Below, piece by piece: positions 22,405-31,759 of a DNA stretch of 64,000 bases. Within the stretch, counting starts at the first letter, position 1; each line of letters opens with the position of its first letter. Both the position numbers and the translations under genes were made by a program. The stretch is from assembly GCA_028023455.1 (NCBI GenBank), contig JAQFVV010012418.1, positions 9,047,244-9,111,243 of the forward strand, in the 5' to 3' direction. Under the pieces are notes generated by a model, which saw only the letters and a program-made list of their open reading frames with translations, was not told the DNA's origin and searched no databases. This DNA comes from Epiperipatus broadwayi (taxonomy: Eukaryota > Onychophora > Udeonychophora > Euonychophora > Peripatidae).

Positions 22405-24573
22405 GGTTGTCATCTGATCGTTCGTGTCAGCCGCCAGAGGCGCGATTTCTAGCTAAATTTCTAGAAATATGCCGTTTCCGCAGCCGCACCCAAGCCTTTA
22501 AGCATTCTTTCTAAAAGAAATCCTAGAAAGATTGTTAACTCAGAGTTAAGTCTACTTTCTACGCTAAAAGGTAGAGTATTAACTCGGAAGTTAAGTCTAC
22601 TTTCTACGATAAAATCTAGAAAGAGTGTTAACTCGGCTTAGCGGCTAACGGTGTGGCTTTTTCCAATGCTAAAAGCAGAGGAAAAGGCCGTAGTTGTTTG
22701 TATCACGCACTATATCGTAATGCTGCATTATGTATTTGATGTAACAATATTGTACTAGGGTGTTTATTTTGATCGTGTCAAAATTATTTAAATTTTCATC
22801 GGTGCCTTGTTTTTTTTAAGACCAATCGATGTACTGTTACATTTTATCAATTTTAACAGTATCGTGATTGTTCCTCATAAATTTGTATTCCTCCTAAATT
22901 TTTGATTAGGGTGGAATAGCGTAAAAATTTAAAAATCACGCTTTGAGTCATGTTTTAGCGAGAAATTTTCCGAGACAAAAAGTACGGCTAATTCCCACAA
23001 CAGAAAACTTGAAAAGATGGGAATTTCCAGACACGGGCCAGCGCTGGAATATTTCTACAGCAGAAAAAAACATCCTGCTGCTGAAAGAAAATATTGGATT
23101 GTGCGGCAAATATATGCAGATGTGAGGTCCGAAAACATCTGCCGACGGAAAGGTTCACTTCGTAAAGGCAAGCTTGTTTGAGGGATTCTAAATGACCTTT
23201 GTCAAATGTCAAAAATAAAAGAAGTAACTTCAATTTTTATTTAAACGTACATCCCTTCTTCTCTCGATAATTGTTGGCATCGGCAATCAAATGTAAAATA
23301 AAAGAAGTAACTAAAATTTTTATTTAAACGTAACCCCAAAAACCCCTCTTCTCCCAATAATTGTTGTCGTCGGCAATCAAACGGGTCAAATAAAAGGAAC
23401 ATCAATTATTCTTTAATCGTATAGAAAAAAACAAAAAAAACCCTCCCACTAATTGTCCTGGCCAATCAAATGTAAACCAATTGAAGTAAGACAGTAAATT
23501 ATTAGTTAAACATAACCCAATTTACTATTCGAATGTACACAGAAAAAGAGTCGCTCTTGTCAATCAAAATTAAAGAAACCTAGACTATTCAATTGTCAAA
23601 TCGAATATTATTTGGGAAAACCCAAATAATTTATAAACGAAAAAAAAAAGAAAGTCAAATCGGTTTTCAATCAAATGGTAACCGATAAAAGTAACTTAAA
23701 TTTTGATTTAAACATACACATGAACAAAAACAAAATGCAAAACTCTTTCTCCCAATAATTGTTGTCGCCAATCACCAAAAAACACCCACCCCTCTCACTA
23801 ATTATTGTCAGCAATCAAATTCTCCCAATAATTGTTGTCTACAATCGTACACACAAAAAAACACCCTTCCCAGTAATTAGTGTCGGGAATCAAATATAAA
23901 CCGATCAAAGTAAGACCGCAACTTATTATTTAAACGTAACCCAAATTATTATTTGAATCTACACCAAAAAAACACCCGCTCTTGTCAATAAAAATTAAAC
24001 AAACAACAACTATTATCGTCCCATTGTCAAAAATATTTATTTGTAGAACCAAAACCATAATTTATAAACGAAAGGAAGGCCAATCGGTCGTCCATCAAAT
24101 GTAAACCGATAAAAGTAAAGATTTTAAATTTTATTTAAACATAAACACATACGTGCAAAAAAAAAAAAAACACTTCTCCCAATAATTTTTTCGGCAATCA
24201 AATGTAAACCTATCAAAGTAACGTAAATTATTATTTAAAGATCCATCATAAAACCCCGTTCTCTCTTGAATTTTGTCAATCCAATTTTACAAAAACAGTA
24301 ATATTATTTTTTTTAAAAAAAAAACACAAATTACTATTTGAACACACACCAAAAAAGACCCTTTGGTAAAAAAAAAAAAACTATTATTATCCCATCGTCA
24401 AAAATATTATTTGGGAAAAATAATTCAGAAACGAAAAAAAAGTAAACTTTGTAAACAAACCAAAAAAAAGTCAATATTAATAGAGAATCGCTATCCCGGG
24501 AACTATATATTAATGTGTTTTTCAGTTAGAAATCGCGCCTCTGGCGGCTGACACGAAGGATCAGATGACAACC
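22405..24573. mobile_element. GGTTGT-type TIR element 1 (2.17 kb, non-coding)
   Basis: The ends form a ~47-bp inverted repeat with one mismatch, starting GGTTGTCATCTGATC and running through a GC-rich CAGCCGCCAGAGGCGCGATT stretch. Flanking 8-mers are AAATTTGA (22397-22404) and TAATTTCA (24574-24581), 6 of 8 identical, consistent with a worn 8-bp duplication. Subterminal sequence (TTCTAGCTAAATTTCTAG, then ATATGCCGTTTCC) matches the reverse complement of the right end of the element at 42152-44018, so both are one family in opposite orientation. The interior is non-coding and dominated by imperfect repeats. The superfamily is uncertain; an 8-bp TSD with ends beginning GG would allow Merlin, while hAT or P would need other termini. 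Confidence 0.83.
23160..24340. repeat. Degenerate minisatellite inside TIR element 1
   Basis: A motif of the form CCAATAATTGTTGTC-GGCAATCAAATGTAAACC-GATAAAAGTAA recurs about eight to ten times with spacers, each near 70-110 bp and increasingly diverged. It forms most of the interior of the element and codes for nothing. Confidence 0.7.
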
Positions 24574-24579
24574 TAATTT

Positions 24580-25900
24580 CATTTGGCCATGGTTAATGAT
24601 AAACTAAGGGAATATATAATACATTGAGAACTTTGTCAGGATTTTCTTGAAACAAAACTCCCAACCCCACATTACTGCTATCAGTCTATAATAAGAATGA
24701 CTAGTTAAAATCTGGGTAAGCTAAAGTTACATTTTTTTTAAAGAAATTTTGTTTAATAAGTTCTAAGACCTTCTTTTGAGGATCTTGCCAGTCCCACTGC
24801 CACTTATTGTCTTTTCAGAGTAACAGCAATAATATTTCTATATCAGTGGAAAAGTTTGTAGAACCTTTGGAAAAAATTGAAGATCCCTAAGATTGTCGTC
24901 ACTTGTTTTTTATTATGGGGTTCAGGAAACCAATTGCCCTACTTTTCTTCAGATGAGGCTTCACACAATCTTTATCCACTAAGGACACAGAAATACTATT
25001 TCTTCTTGTGCCAACCAACTTTTCTTAATGTTCTTTTTCTGACACTCTTGCAAAAAAGTTGTAGATTTTTAGTGTTGTTGCTGTTTTTTCAATGCTATTA
25101 TGACATTATCCATGTAGTAGATGATAAATTGTTTTACCTTAGGAGATAGAACCCAATCAAGGCAACACAGCAGTCCTAAACTACTATTTAACAGACCAAA
25201 GGAAAATTTGAAGACATAAGTATAACCTTAATATTGAAAGGCTGTATATTTCCTGTCTTCAACATATAACAGCATCTGCCAGTAACTTGAGGTTAAATCA
25301 AAGAATGAAAAGGTGTGTTTTCCTTTAAATTTCATTAGTAAATCAGTGATTTGGGGAGATACACCATGATCAGCTAGAGTAATTGTATTTTACTATTGTG
25401 CATCCAAATATATTCTCACTGATCTGTCCTTTTTCTTTACTATAACTAACGGGTTAATGTATGATGAAGGTTGTTTTCTAATAATTCCCCATTTGTCCTA
25501 TCTGTTAGTTAATTTCTTCTCTGTATTGGATTGGAATAGGGTATTACTTACTTTGAATACGAGTTTCAATTGCAAATCCTAATATGATGACTGTACCCCT
25601 TTATGATTCCTGGATTTACCAAAAATACTTCTTTATAATGCTTCAGTATTCTCTCTATTCACTGGCCTATAACTATATTAGACTCATTGATATTTTGAAT
25701 TTTTTCTTTGATGTCTTCCCTCATGTTTTTTTGTTATATAGGTTACTTTTGTAATTACTTGCCTTTTCAGTTATAAAATGGTATTATTTCATCTTAGATC
25801 TTTGATTTGTACCGAATTATCTTTATAATTAAATTTTATTCTGAGCTTGATCCATGAAGTCTGACCCCAATTTCACATCATCTATTAAGTCAGACAGTGA
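24580..25900 (-). pseudogene. Ty3-like reverse transcriptase and RNase H start
   Basis: Minus-strand reading with frame switches gives the canonical Ty3 order: a block around 25400-25560 with P-I-Q-R-R-E-type residues, then NPLVIVKKKDRSVRIYLDA, ADHGVSPQITDLLMKFKGKH, FSFFDLTSSYWQML (about 25270-25310), a YTAFQY/GYTYVFK/FPFGL block, then YMDN at 25116-25105 where YxDD is expected. RNase H begins with TDSSNVGLGVLFQENPDKVL near 24620-24700. The catalytic YMDD reads YMDN and several stops interrupt the frame, so it is inactive. The TIR element 1 insertion follows directly downstream. Confidence 0.8.
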
Positions 25901-25949
25901 CAGCAAAATGTGTTGCAATCCTTAAGATACAATCTGCATCTCTACATAT

Positions 25950-26830
25950 ATTGCAGGTCAACCTTATTTATTATTTTACTGTTAGCCATGGTAACCTCAT
26001 ATTTTTATTGGGAGTATTTTCATTCCCTTGTTTTTGTTCTCCTTGATCTTCTTTAACATTTTGTTTGATAGTATGAAAATTTGATTTCATTTCTATTCCC
26101 TGAATTCTTATAGGTATAATTGGACACGTCTTGTGAGCATCTGAGTATTCATCTCCTCTGCTAAGACTGTTATACATGTGTTCTTTTCTTTTCAATATAT
26201 ACTTTTTTCTCTGCCCTATTTTCTCCTGGCTTTTTCACCATTCTCTTCTAACAACTCTATATCTCTCAGTATTTGCACTACCTCCTTTATTCATTTACTT
26301 ACACAGTCTACTAGACTATTTTGTATTGTTTTAGATAAATTTCTCATAATTATCCAAATTATCTGAGATTCAGTCATACAATAATCTACAAGAATTTTTA
26401 ACTTAGATACCCATATAAATAAAATTGTTCATAACTTCCCCTTTTTTCTTTTTGCAAGTTTCATGCTCAACACTCTTGGATACCTTCTTGTTTGGCATAG
26501 TCCAGAATTTACATAAAATACACAGCTTACACTCTTCAAATGTTTCTGGACTGTGGTATATTGTCTTCCACCAGACTCATTCCACAACCTCTAGTTACTT
26601 GCAATAATTATCTTCTCTTTTTCTGTCAATTCATCTTACATTTTATATGTATTTGAGAGGATTCTTTATAAAGACCATAATTTTGGTTATATCTTCTATA
26701 TTCATATTTTTCTTTTCTATAGATCTATTTAAACTTCATGAATTTTCCCCCATATCCTACCTCCCCCCTAACCAATCTATAAATACCACAAAAACTACTC
26801 TCCTCTCCTCAGGATGTTTTACATTCTAAA
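25950..26830 (-). pseudogene. Ty3-like gag/protease region, decayed
   Basis: Minus-strand fragments between the LTR-proximal leader and RT. Readable pieces include a charged VVQILRDIELLEENGEKARR-like stretch near 26230-26300, VQAVYFMQILDYAKQEGIQ near 26500 and a CPIIPIRIQGIE segment near 26100. The position suits gag through protease, but no zinc knuckle or DSG protease motif was found, so the domain labels rest mainly on location. Confidence 0.45.
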
Positions 26831-27091
26831 GCTCCATTTTCTATTTTTTCTTTTATTTTCTATGTGGTGGTTCAAATTAGTGGATACCAGCAGGCTGAAA
26901 GCTGGAACCAGACTCATAGAGAAAATACTCACTCCCATCTTTAGGTTGCTGGTCATAATTTATTTTTATCTAGAAAATCATACATGCCCCAATAAACCAG
27001 TTGTTTATGAATGCAAACACCCACCCCATACTTTTCTATATTATTCCCTTTAATTTATTGAAAAGATAATCAGGATGCTTACATTCTAAAG

Positions 27092-27109
27092 CCCCATGTT
27101 GGGCACCAT
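27092..27109 (-). other. Primer-binding-site-like sequence of the Ty3-like element
   Basis: Minus strand reads TGGTGCCCAACATGGGGC, beginning TGG as tRNA-complementary primer-binding sites do. It lies about 28 bases beyond the apparent LTR end, not immediately next to it, so the LTR boundary or the PBS role is approximate. Confidence 0.5.
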
Positions 27110-27603
27110 TTTCTATTTTTTCTTTTCTATATGGTACAAGTTAGTGGGTACCACCAGGCTGAAGGCTGGAACCAGACTCAGAGAGAAAATCCTCACTCCC
27201 ATCTTTAGGTTGCTGGTCATAATTTTTATCTAAAAATCATGCATGCGCCAATAAACAAGTTGTTTATGAATGCAAACACTCACCCCATAATTTTCTATAT
27301 TATTCCCTTTAACTTATTAAAAAGATAATAGATGAATAATGCCTGATAGATAGAATATTTAATTAGTTAAATTTAATTAAAATGAAAAAAATTAATGTGT
27401 TCATGAGAGGTATATGTGATCTGTCCTTTTAAACCAAAGATAGTTGAATTGTAATGGAATCCAGGGATGATGATTTAAGCAAGGCAACACTAGACAAAAT
27501 TACAAGGAAGCAAATTAATTTAACCTACATATAGATTAATGTGATTCAAATTTGCACACAAGTAAATACTTCCTTTGACCAAAAAGCAACCTGGGCACAC
27601 ATA

Positions 27604-28007
27604 ATAAGATGCTACCTAATAAGAATACCAAAATCTCTCACTCAAGAGTTTATTTAGAAAATATCAAAATTAATAAGATACTTAATTCAAACCAACCCTG
27701 AAGGTTTGTAATGATGGTGTTTTAGTTGTATTTATATGTTGGATTATTTCCATCATCTAAAATGAGTGTTGAATGTCTTTAGAAAAAAAATAATTTAATT
27801 TAAATATAAGATGCTACCTAATAAGAATACCAAAATCTCTCACTCAAGAGTTTATTTAGAAAATATCAAAATTAATAAGATACTTAATTCAAACCAACCC
27901 TGAAGGTTTGTAATGATGGTGTTTTAGTTGTATTTATATGTTGGATTATTTCCATCATCTAAAATGAGTGTTGAATGTCTTTAGAAAAAAAATAATTTAA
28001 TTTAAAT
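27604..28007. repeat. 202-bp tandem duplication
   Basis: Two adjacent copies, 27604-27805 and 27806-28007, appear identical on reading. Identity far above that of the surrounding decayed LTR implies a very recent duplication or an assembly artefact. Confidence 0.85.
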
Positions 28008-28116
28008 ATTCCTATTATTAACAATTGAATATATTTGGAATATTTAAATAAAGTTAAATTTTTCTAAAGACATTAAACACTCCTATTAGATGATGGAAAT
28101 AGTCCAACATATAAAT
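27926..28116. mobile_element. Foldback MITE of about 190 bp
   Basis: The arms are ATGTTGGATTATTTCCATC...AATGTCTTTAGAAAAA and a diverged reverse complement ...TTTTTCTAAAGACATT...GATGGAAATAGTCCAACAT, around a short AT-rich centre. The left LTR lacks this segment, consistent with an insertion. No target-site duplication was assigned. Confidence 0.65.
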
Positions 28117-28734
28117 AAAATTAATTCAAACCTCTATATAAATGTTCAAACATAATCAATTCTATGGGATAGATCAAATCTGCTTTCATTAAATTATCTA
28201 ATGATTAAATAATAATAGATATATATAACAATATAATAGATTTCTAAAATACATGCTAATTGACATAAATCTATAAATTTATCTAATGATGCACTATCAT
28301 TCTTTTTATTTCACTAACATTACTGTTTTTAGTATAATAATTTAAATACAATTTCCTAATCACTTTTATCATGAGTTCAATTACACTCTAATAATACAGT
28401 TCACATTTACCCAGTCCACAATTTAGGCAAGATCAATCAGAGAAATTATAAAGCATGAGACATTTTGAGTGATGAGCTCATGAAAGCTGTTGGCCAGCTT
28501 GCAAATATTTAACTTGGAGTGGGGGATTTTCTGATAACTGCACATCAATTGTGATATGTGATAGTTCACTTTCAAAAGTTCACAATAAAGTTGAAATTAT
28601 GTCCTTGGCTAGCTAGTTACAGCATTCTTCCTATGAGCATCATATACATTTTTCAGTCACAAATATAGTTGGCCATGGGAAAAATTCTCAGCAGGAAACA
28701 TGATCATATTCAACTAGACAACATGACATAGTTT

Positions 28735-28759
<25 letters not shown>

Positions 28760-28765
<6 letters not shown>

Positions 28766-29150
28766 ATGAATAATATTATAAAAATAATTTTTTTTTTATT
28801 GTTTTTTTTTTTACCCCTCTCTTATGGGGGGGGAAATGTTTTTATCATTTTTACATCTTATGGAGGTATGCAATTATAAACATGGTCAAAGATGTGTAAA
28901 AAAGATCTATGATCCCCAAAATGCACATTTCGTGCTGATTCAGCACTCATCAGTTGGCCCAGACCACAATCTCTTACACATATCTTTATCACTGCTTAGT
29001 ATATATATATATACAGGTAGCAAAATATTAGTTTATTGATGCCAAATGTGCAGCCCTCACAACTTTAACATAAATCACTTACTGAAAGTATATTAATAAT
29101 TTTTATTAGTCACTTACATTAATACAAGAGATTATCCAATAATCAATATT
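28760..29150 (-). mobile_element. RzA hammerhead-repeat monomer, inverted copy
   Basis: Reverse complement of the monomers that follow. Minus-strand landmarks are GTGACTAATAAAAATTATTA, GTTAAAGTTGTGAGG, GCACATTTG, AGTGATAAAGAT, the ribozyme and CTTTGACCATGTTTATAATT. It abuts the direct array head to head near 29150. It holds the best preserved ribozyme core in the window. Confidence 0.82.
28904..28965 (-). ncRNA. Hammerhead ribozyme, RzA (intact core)
   Basis: Minus strand: stem I 5' strand GGUCU...CCAA; CUGAUGA (28953-28947); stem II GUGCUG-AAU-CAGCAC, 6 bp with a G-C pair at 10.1/11.1; GAAA (28931-28928); stem III AUG-UG-CAU, 3 bp beginning with A15.1-U16.1; position 17 is U; stem I 3' strand UUGG...AGAUC. 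All invariant core positions are present and stem I pairs next to the core (CCAA/UUGG) and distally (GGUCU/AGAUC) around an internal loop. This is a type I hammerhead with minimal stem III. H17 = U is allowed (NUH) but usually slower than C. Confidence 0.85.
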
Positions 29151-29195
29151 TATGTAGTATAGAGTACTGATATTAAGATATGTGTAAGAGATTAT

Positions 29196-29257
29196 GGTCT
29201 GGGCCAACTGATGAGTGCTGGTTCAGCACAAAATGTGCATATTAGAGATCATAGATC
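29196..29257 (+). ncRNA. Hammerhead ribozyme, RzA monomer 1 (G12A)
   Basis: CUGAUGA, stem II GUGCUG-GUU-CAGCAC, then AAAA where GAAA is required, stem III AUG-UG-CAU and H17 = A. Stem I distal pairing GGUCU/AGAUC is kept. Loss of G12 should abolish activity. Confidence 0.75.
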
Positions 29258-29535
29258 TTTTTCACATGTCTTTGATCATATGTTTATAATCATATCCCTC
29301 CACAAGGTGTTAAAAGTGGATAAAAACATTCCCTATCTTGCATGAGAGGTGTAATAAAAATTACAGAAATATTATTCACTATTTGACAATCTCTAGTCTA
29401 ATAAGTGACTAATAAAAATTATTAATATACTTTCAATAAATGATTCATGCTAAAGTTGTGAGGATTGCACATTAAAACTGTAGTAATTTTCTATATATAT
29501 ACTGAATAGTGATAAAGATATATGTAAGAGATTGT

Positions 29536-29597
29536 GATCTGGGCCAACTGATGAGTGCTGGTTCAGCACAAAATGTGTATCTTTGGGATCATAGATC
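29536..29597 (+). ncRNA. Hammerhead ribozyme, RzA monomer 2 (G12A)
   Basis: CUGAUGA and the same 6-bp stem II, again with AAAA in place of GAAA, shared with monomer 1. Stem III AUG-UG-UAU keeps pairing through a G-U, and H17 is C. Stem I keeps GAUCU/AGAUC. Confidence 0.75.
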
Positions 29598-29893
29598 TTT
29601 TTCACATCTCTGATCATATGTTTATAATTACATCACTCCACAAGATGTCAAAAGTGGATAGAAAACATTCCTTATCTTGCGTGAGAGAGATGTAATGAAA
29701 ATTACACTACAGAAATATTATTCATTATTGGGTAATCTTTAGTCTAATAAATGACTAATAAAAATTGTTAATATACTTTAAATAAATGATTTGTGTTAAA
29801 GTTGTGAAGAGTGCACATTTGACCCATCAATTAAACTAGTAATTTTCTATCTATATATACTGAACAGTGATAAAGATGTATGTAAAAAATTGT

Positions 29894-29955
29894 GATCTGG
29901 GCCAGCTGTTGAATGCTGGTTCAGCATGAAATGTGCATCTTGGCAATCATAGATA
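29894..29955 (+). ncRNA. Hammerhead ribozyme, RzA monomer 3 (A6U)
   Basis: CUGUUGA (A6 changed), stem II AUGCUG-GUU-CAGCAU and GAAA. Relative to the other monomers the G-C closing pair is replaced by A-U on both strands, a compensatory change. Stem III AUG-UG-CAU and C17 are intact. The A6 change should inactivate it. Confidence 0.75.
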
Positions 29956-30089
29956 TTTTTTACATGTCTTTGATCATATATTTATAATTACATCCCTCTA
30001 CAAAGTGTTAAAAGTGGGTAGAAAACATTCCCTACCTTGTGTGAGAGGTTTAATGAAAATTACACTATAGAAAACTCTTCTCTCAAAAG

Positions 30090-31060
30090 AAAAATATTTC
30101 TTTTTATAGTATTTGGAGAAATTCCACTCCCACTCCTGTCACTTAGCATTTTCATATTGGGAATTTTGCACTTTATTTCTAATTTTGGTAGAATATACAA
30201 AGATATGAACCAGTAAATATTTTCTTATTTTGCCTCCGGGTCCTATTTTCTTATCTGGGTTTAACCATATTATTGATTAACACATTTTATGTGCAATTAG
30301 GAACTCATTGAGATTTACAAAATCTAGATTAAATTCTTTTCTGTAACTTACTATCACAATAGCACGTCTCATTTCCCTGTCATTTACAGACCAGAATCTA
30401 ATTAAAAATTTTCAAATAGATCTTGATTACTTACTGTTAACATTATCAATTTATTTTCATCAATTTATTTATTAATTGTATAATTTTTTTTTAAACACAT
30501 ATATATTATATGACCAAAATGAATATAAATAAAAATATCTATATTATGAGGTGAAAAAATTCCATCTCAGTATTATGATATTTAAATATGCGAGACTCTT
30601 TGATAAGTGGATTAAGCTGCTGGATATTTTGAGCCAAATGAATGTCTCAATTGTATCATTGTCAGAAAGTTTGTTTCATTTAATTTATTCTCTACATTGT
30701 TATATAGCTATAGGTCACACAGCTATATGAGGATAATAATTTGTCTTGCTCTCAGAGGATATATTTGATTAAATTCATAACTTATAAGAAATATTATCAG
30801 TCTTTAAAAATTAAAATCTTCACTTCAATCTCAATAATAAATATGGTTTGTTATATAGTAGCTAAAATTTAAATAGACATTCTATTATGAAACATTTATA
30901 TATTTTTTCTGTCAGATTTGCAAACTTTTTCAAATAATTCAAAAGAAGTTTACAAAACCTATTTATTAGCATGAAGAGTATTATTTTAGGTTAACATATA
31001 ATACTTGACAATATTTTTATGTTTTAAATAAATAGAAATAATTTTTTTATTATTATAATA
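30090..31060. other. AT-rich DNA, nothing recognised
   Basis: No coding, RNA or bounded repeat feature was supported between the RzA array and the first foldback element. Confidence 0.5.
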
Positions 31061-31071
31061 AACACTTTTAC

Positions 31072-31302
31072 TTACTGCATATTAAAAAGCAAAAAAATAA
31101 TTGTTTCTTTAATCACAATTGGGGTTTTTATATTTAACTTGAAATAAAGGTCTGGTGAATCCAGAAATTAATTAAATCAATCTCTTGTTATAAAAAAGAG
31201 GAATTCACTAATTTCTGAATATACTTGTATTTCAAGTTAAATATAAAAACCCCAATTGTGGATGAAGAAACAATTATTTTTTTTGCTTTTTAATATGCAG
31301 TA
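31072..31302. mobile_element. Foldback MITE of about 230 bp
   Basis: Arms of roughly 75 bp begin TTACTGCATATTAAAAAGC and end GCTTTTTAATATGCAGTAA. They also share CACAATTGGGGTTTTTATAT with its complement ATATAAAAACCCCAATTGTG. The centre pairs partly as well (CCAGAAATTA, AATTTCTG). The arms are over 90% identical by eye, so the copy is fairly young. It is non-coding; the target-site duplication is unclear, possibly TA. Confidence 0.75.
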
Positions 31303-31564
31303 ATTAAAAGCATTTATTGTAAAAGTATATATATTTCTATTAATTTTTAACTTTTTAGTATTGGCACAGTAAATAAAAGTGTTTATTTATTATTTAATTT
31401 TTTATTTGCTAGCACTGAGATAGTATGCAATTTAGACAGTAAGGATTTTTCATCTTAATACATATGCTGAACTGTTCCTCAATCTGAACAAGGCATCATT
31501 GAGATATTAAAAAAAAGTGTTTATTATAAAATAATTTTCTATATATTATTGTTAACTATAAAAT

Positions 31565-31757
31565 TATATATATTGCTTACAATAACCCCTTCATATACAC
31601 TTTAGTGCAAAAATTTTTTTAACGATTTTTTTATTTTCCTGACAGTTTCGACTGTCCTGCAGTCTTCATCAGAGCTACAATATTGAATGATATAAACATA
31701 TAATTTTTTTTTTTTGCATTAAAGTGTATATGAAGGGGTTATTGTAAGCAATATATA
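31565..31757. mobile_element. Foldback MITE of about 190 bp
   Basis: Inverted arms TATATTGCTTACAATAACCC...CATATACACTTTAGTGCAA and TTGCATTAAAGTGTATATG...GGGTTATTGTAAGCAATATA flank a loop containing a small GACTG/CAGTC hairpin. It is non-coding. No clear target-site duplication in the AT-repeat flanks. Confidence 0.72.
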
Positions 31758-31759
31758 TA

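Larger units (their letters stand above)
18461..28706 (-). mobile_element. Ty3/Gypsy-like LTR retrotransposon, decayed, with nested insertions
   Basis: Homologous LTR-like regions at 18461-20987 and about 26863-28706 flank a minus-strand internal region. Reading right to left it gives a PBS-like TGGTGCCCAACATGGGGC, gag-like sequence, RT, the start of RNase H and an integrase. The frame is broken by many stops and shifts. The left LTR is split by Tigger-like copy T2 (18951-20105), and the RNase H/integrase region by a TIR element (22405-24573). LTR ends read TGTGGTGG... and ...CATGAYCA on the plus strand. Flanks share only TAT, so no target-site duplication is claimed. Without the insertions the element is about 7 kb, an ordinary Ty3 size. 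Confidence 0.8.
26863..28706 (-). repeat. 5' LTR of the Ty3-like element, with internal tandem duplications
   Basis: Homologous to the left LTR but enlarged. The inner LTR end and leader are duplicated in tandem at about 26812-27072 and 27073-27335; the first copy has lost the PBS-like core. A 202-bp segment is duplicated at 27604-28007 and a foldback follows. On the minus strand this is the upstream LTR. Confidence 0.7.
29151..30072 (+). mobile_element. RzA hammerhead-repeat array, direct monomers
   Basis: Three head-to-tail monomers, with ribozyme cores starting at 29208, 29548 and 29906 (periods 340 and 358 bp). Shared landmarks are CTTTGATCATAT, TCCCTCCACAA, AAAAGTGGATA, ACATTCC, GTGAGAGG, GAAAATTACACTA, GACTAATAAAAATT and GCACATT. 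There is no ORF. The array ends near 30072. Size, tandem arrangement and a type I hammerhead per unit fit the animal retrozyme description. Confidence 0.85.

Noticed and set aside
18456-28711. 5-bp target-site duplication for the Ty3-like element
   Set aside because: The flanks share only TAT, which is expected by chance in this composition.
31640-31680. CTGATGAAG...CAGTCGAAAC on the minus strand in the loop of a foldback MITE, resembling a hammerhead core
   Set aside because: Stem II (GACTG/CAGTC) is shifted by one base from the core, stem III cannot form with its three-base GAAAC-TGT-C spacing, and stem I has only about two pairs.
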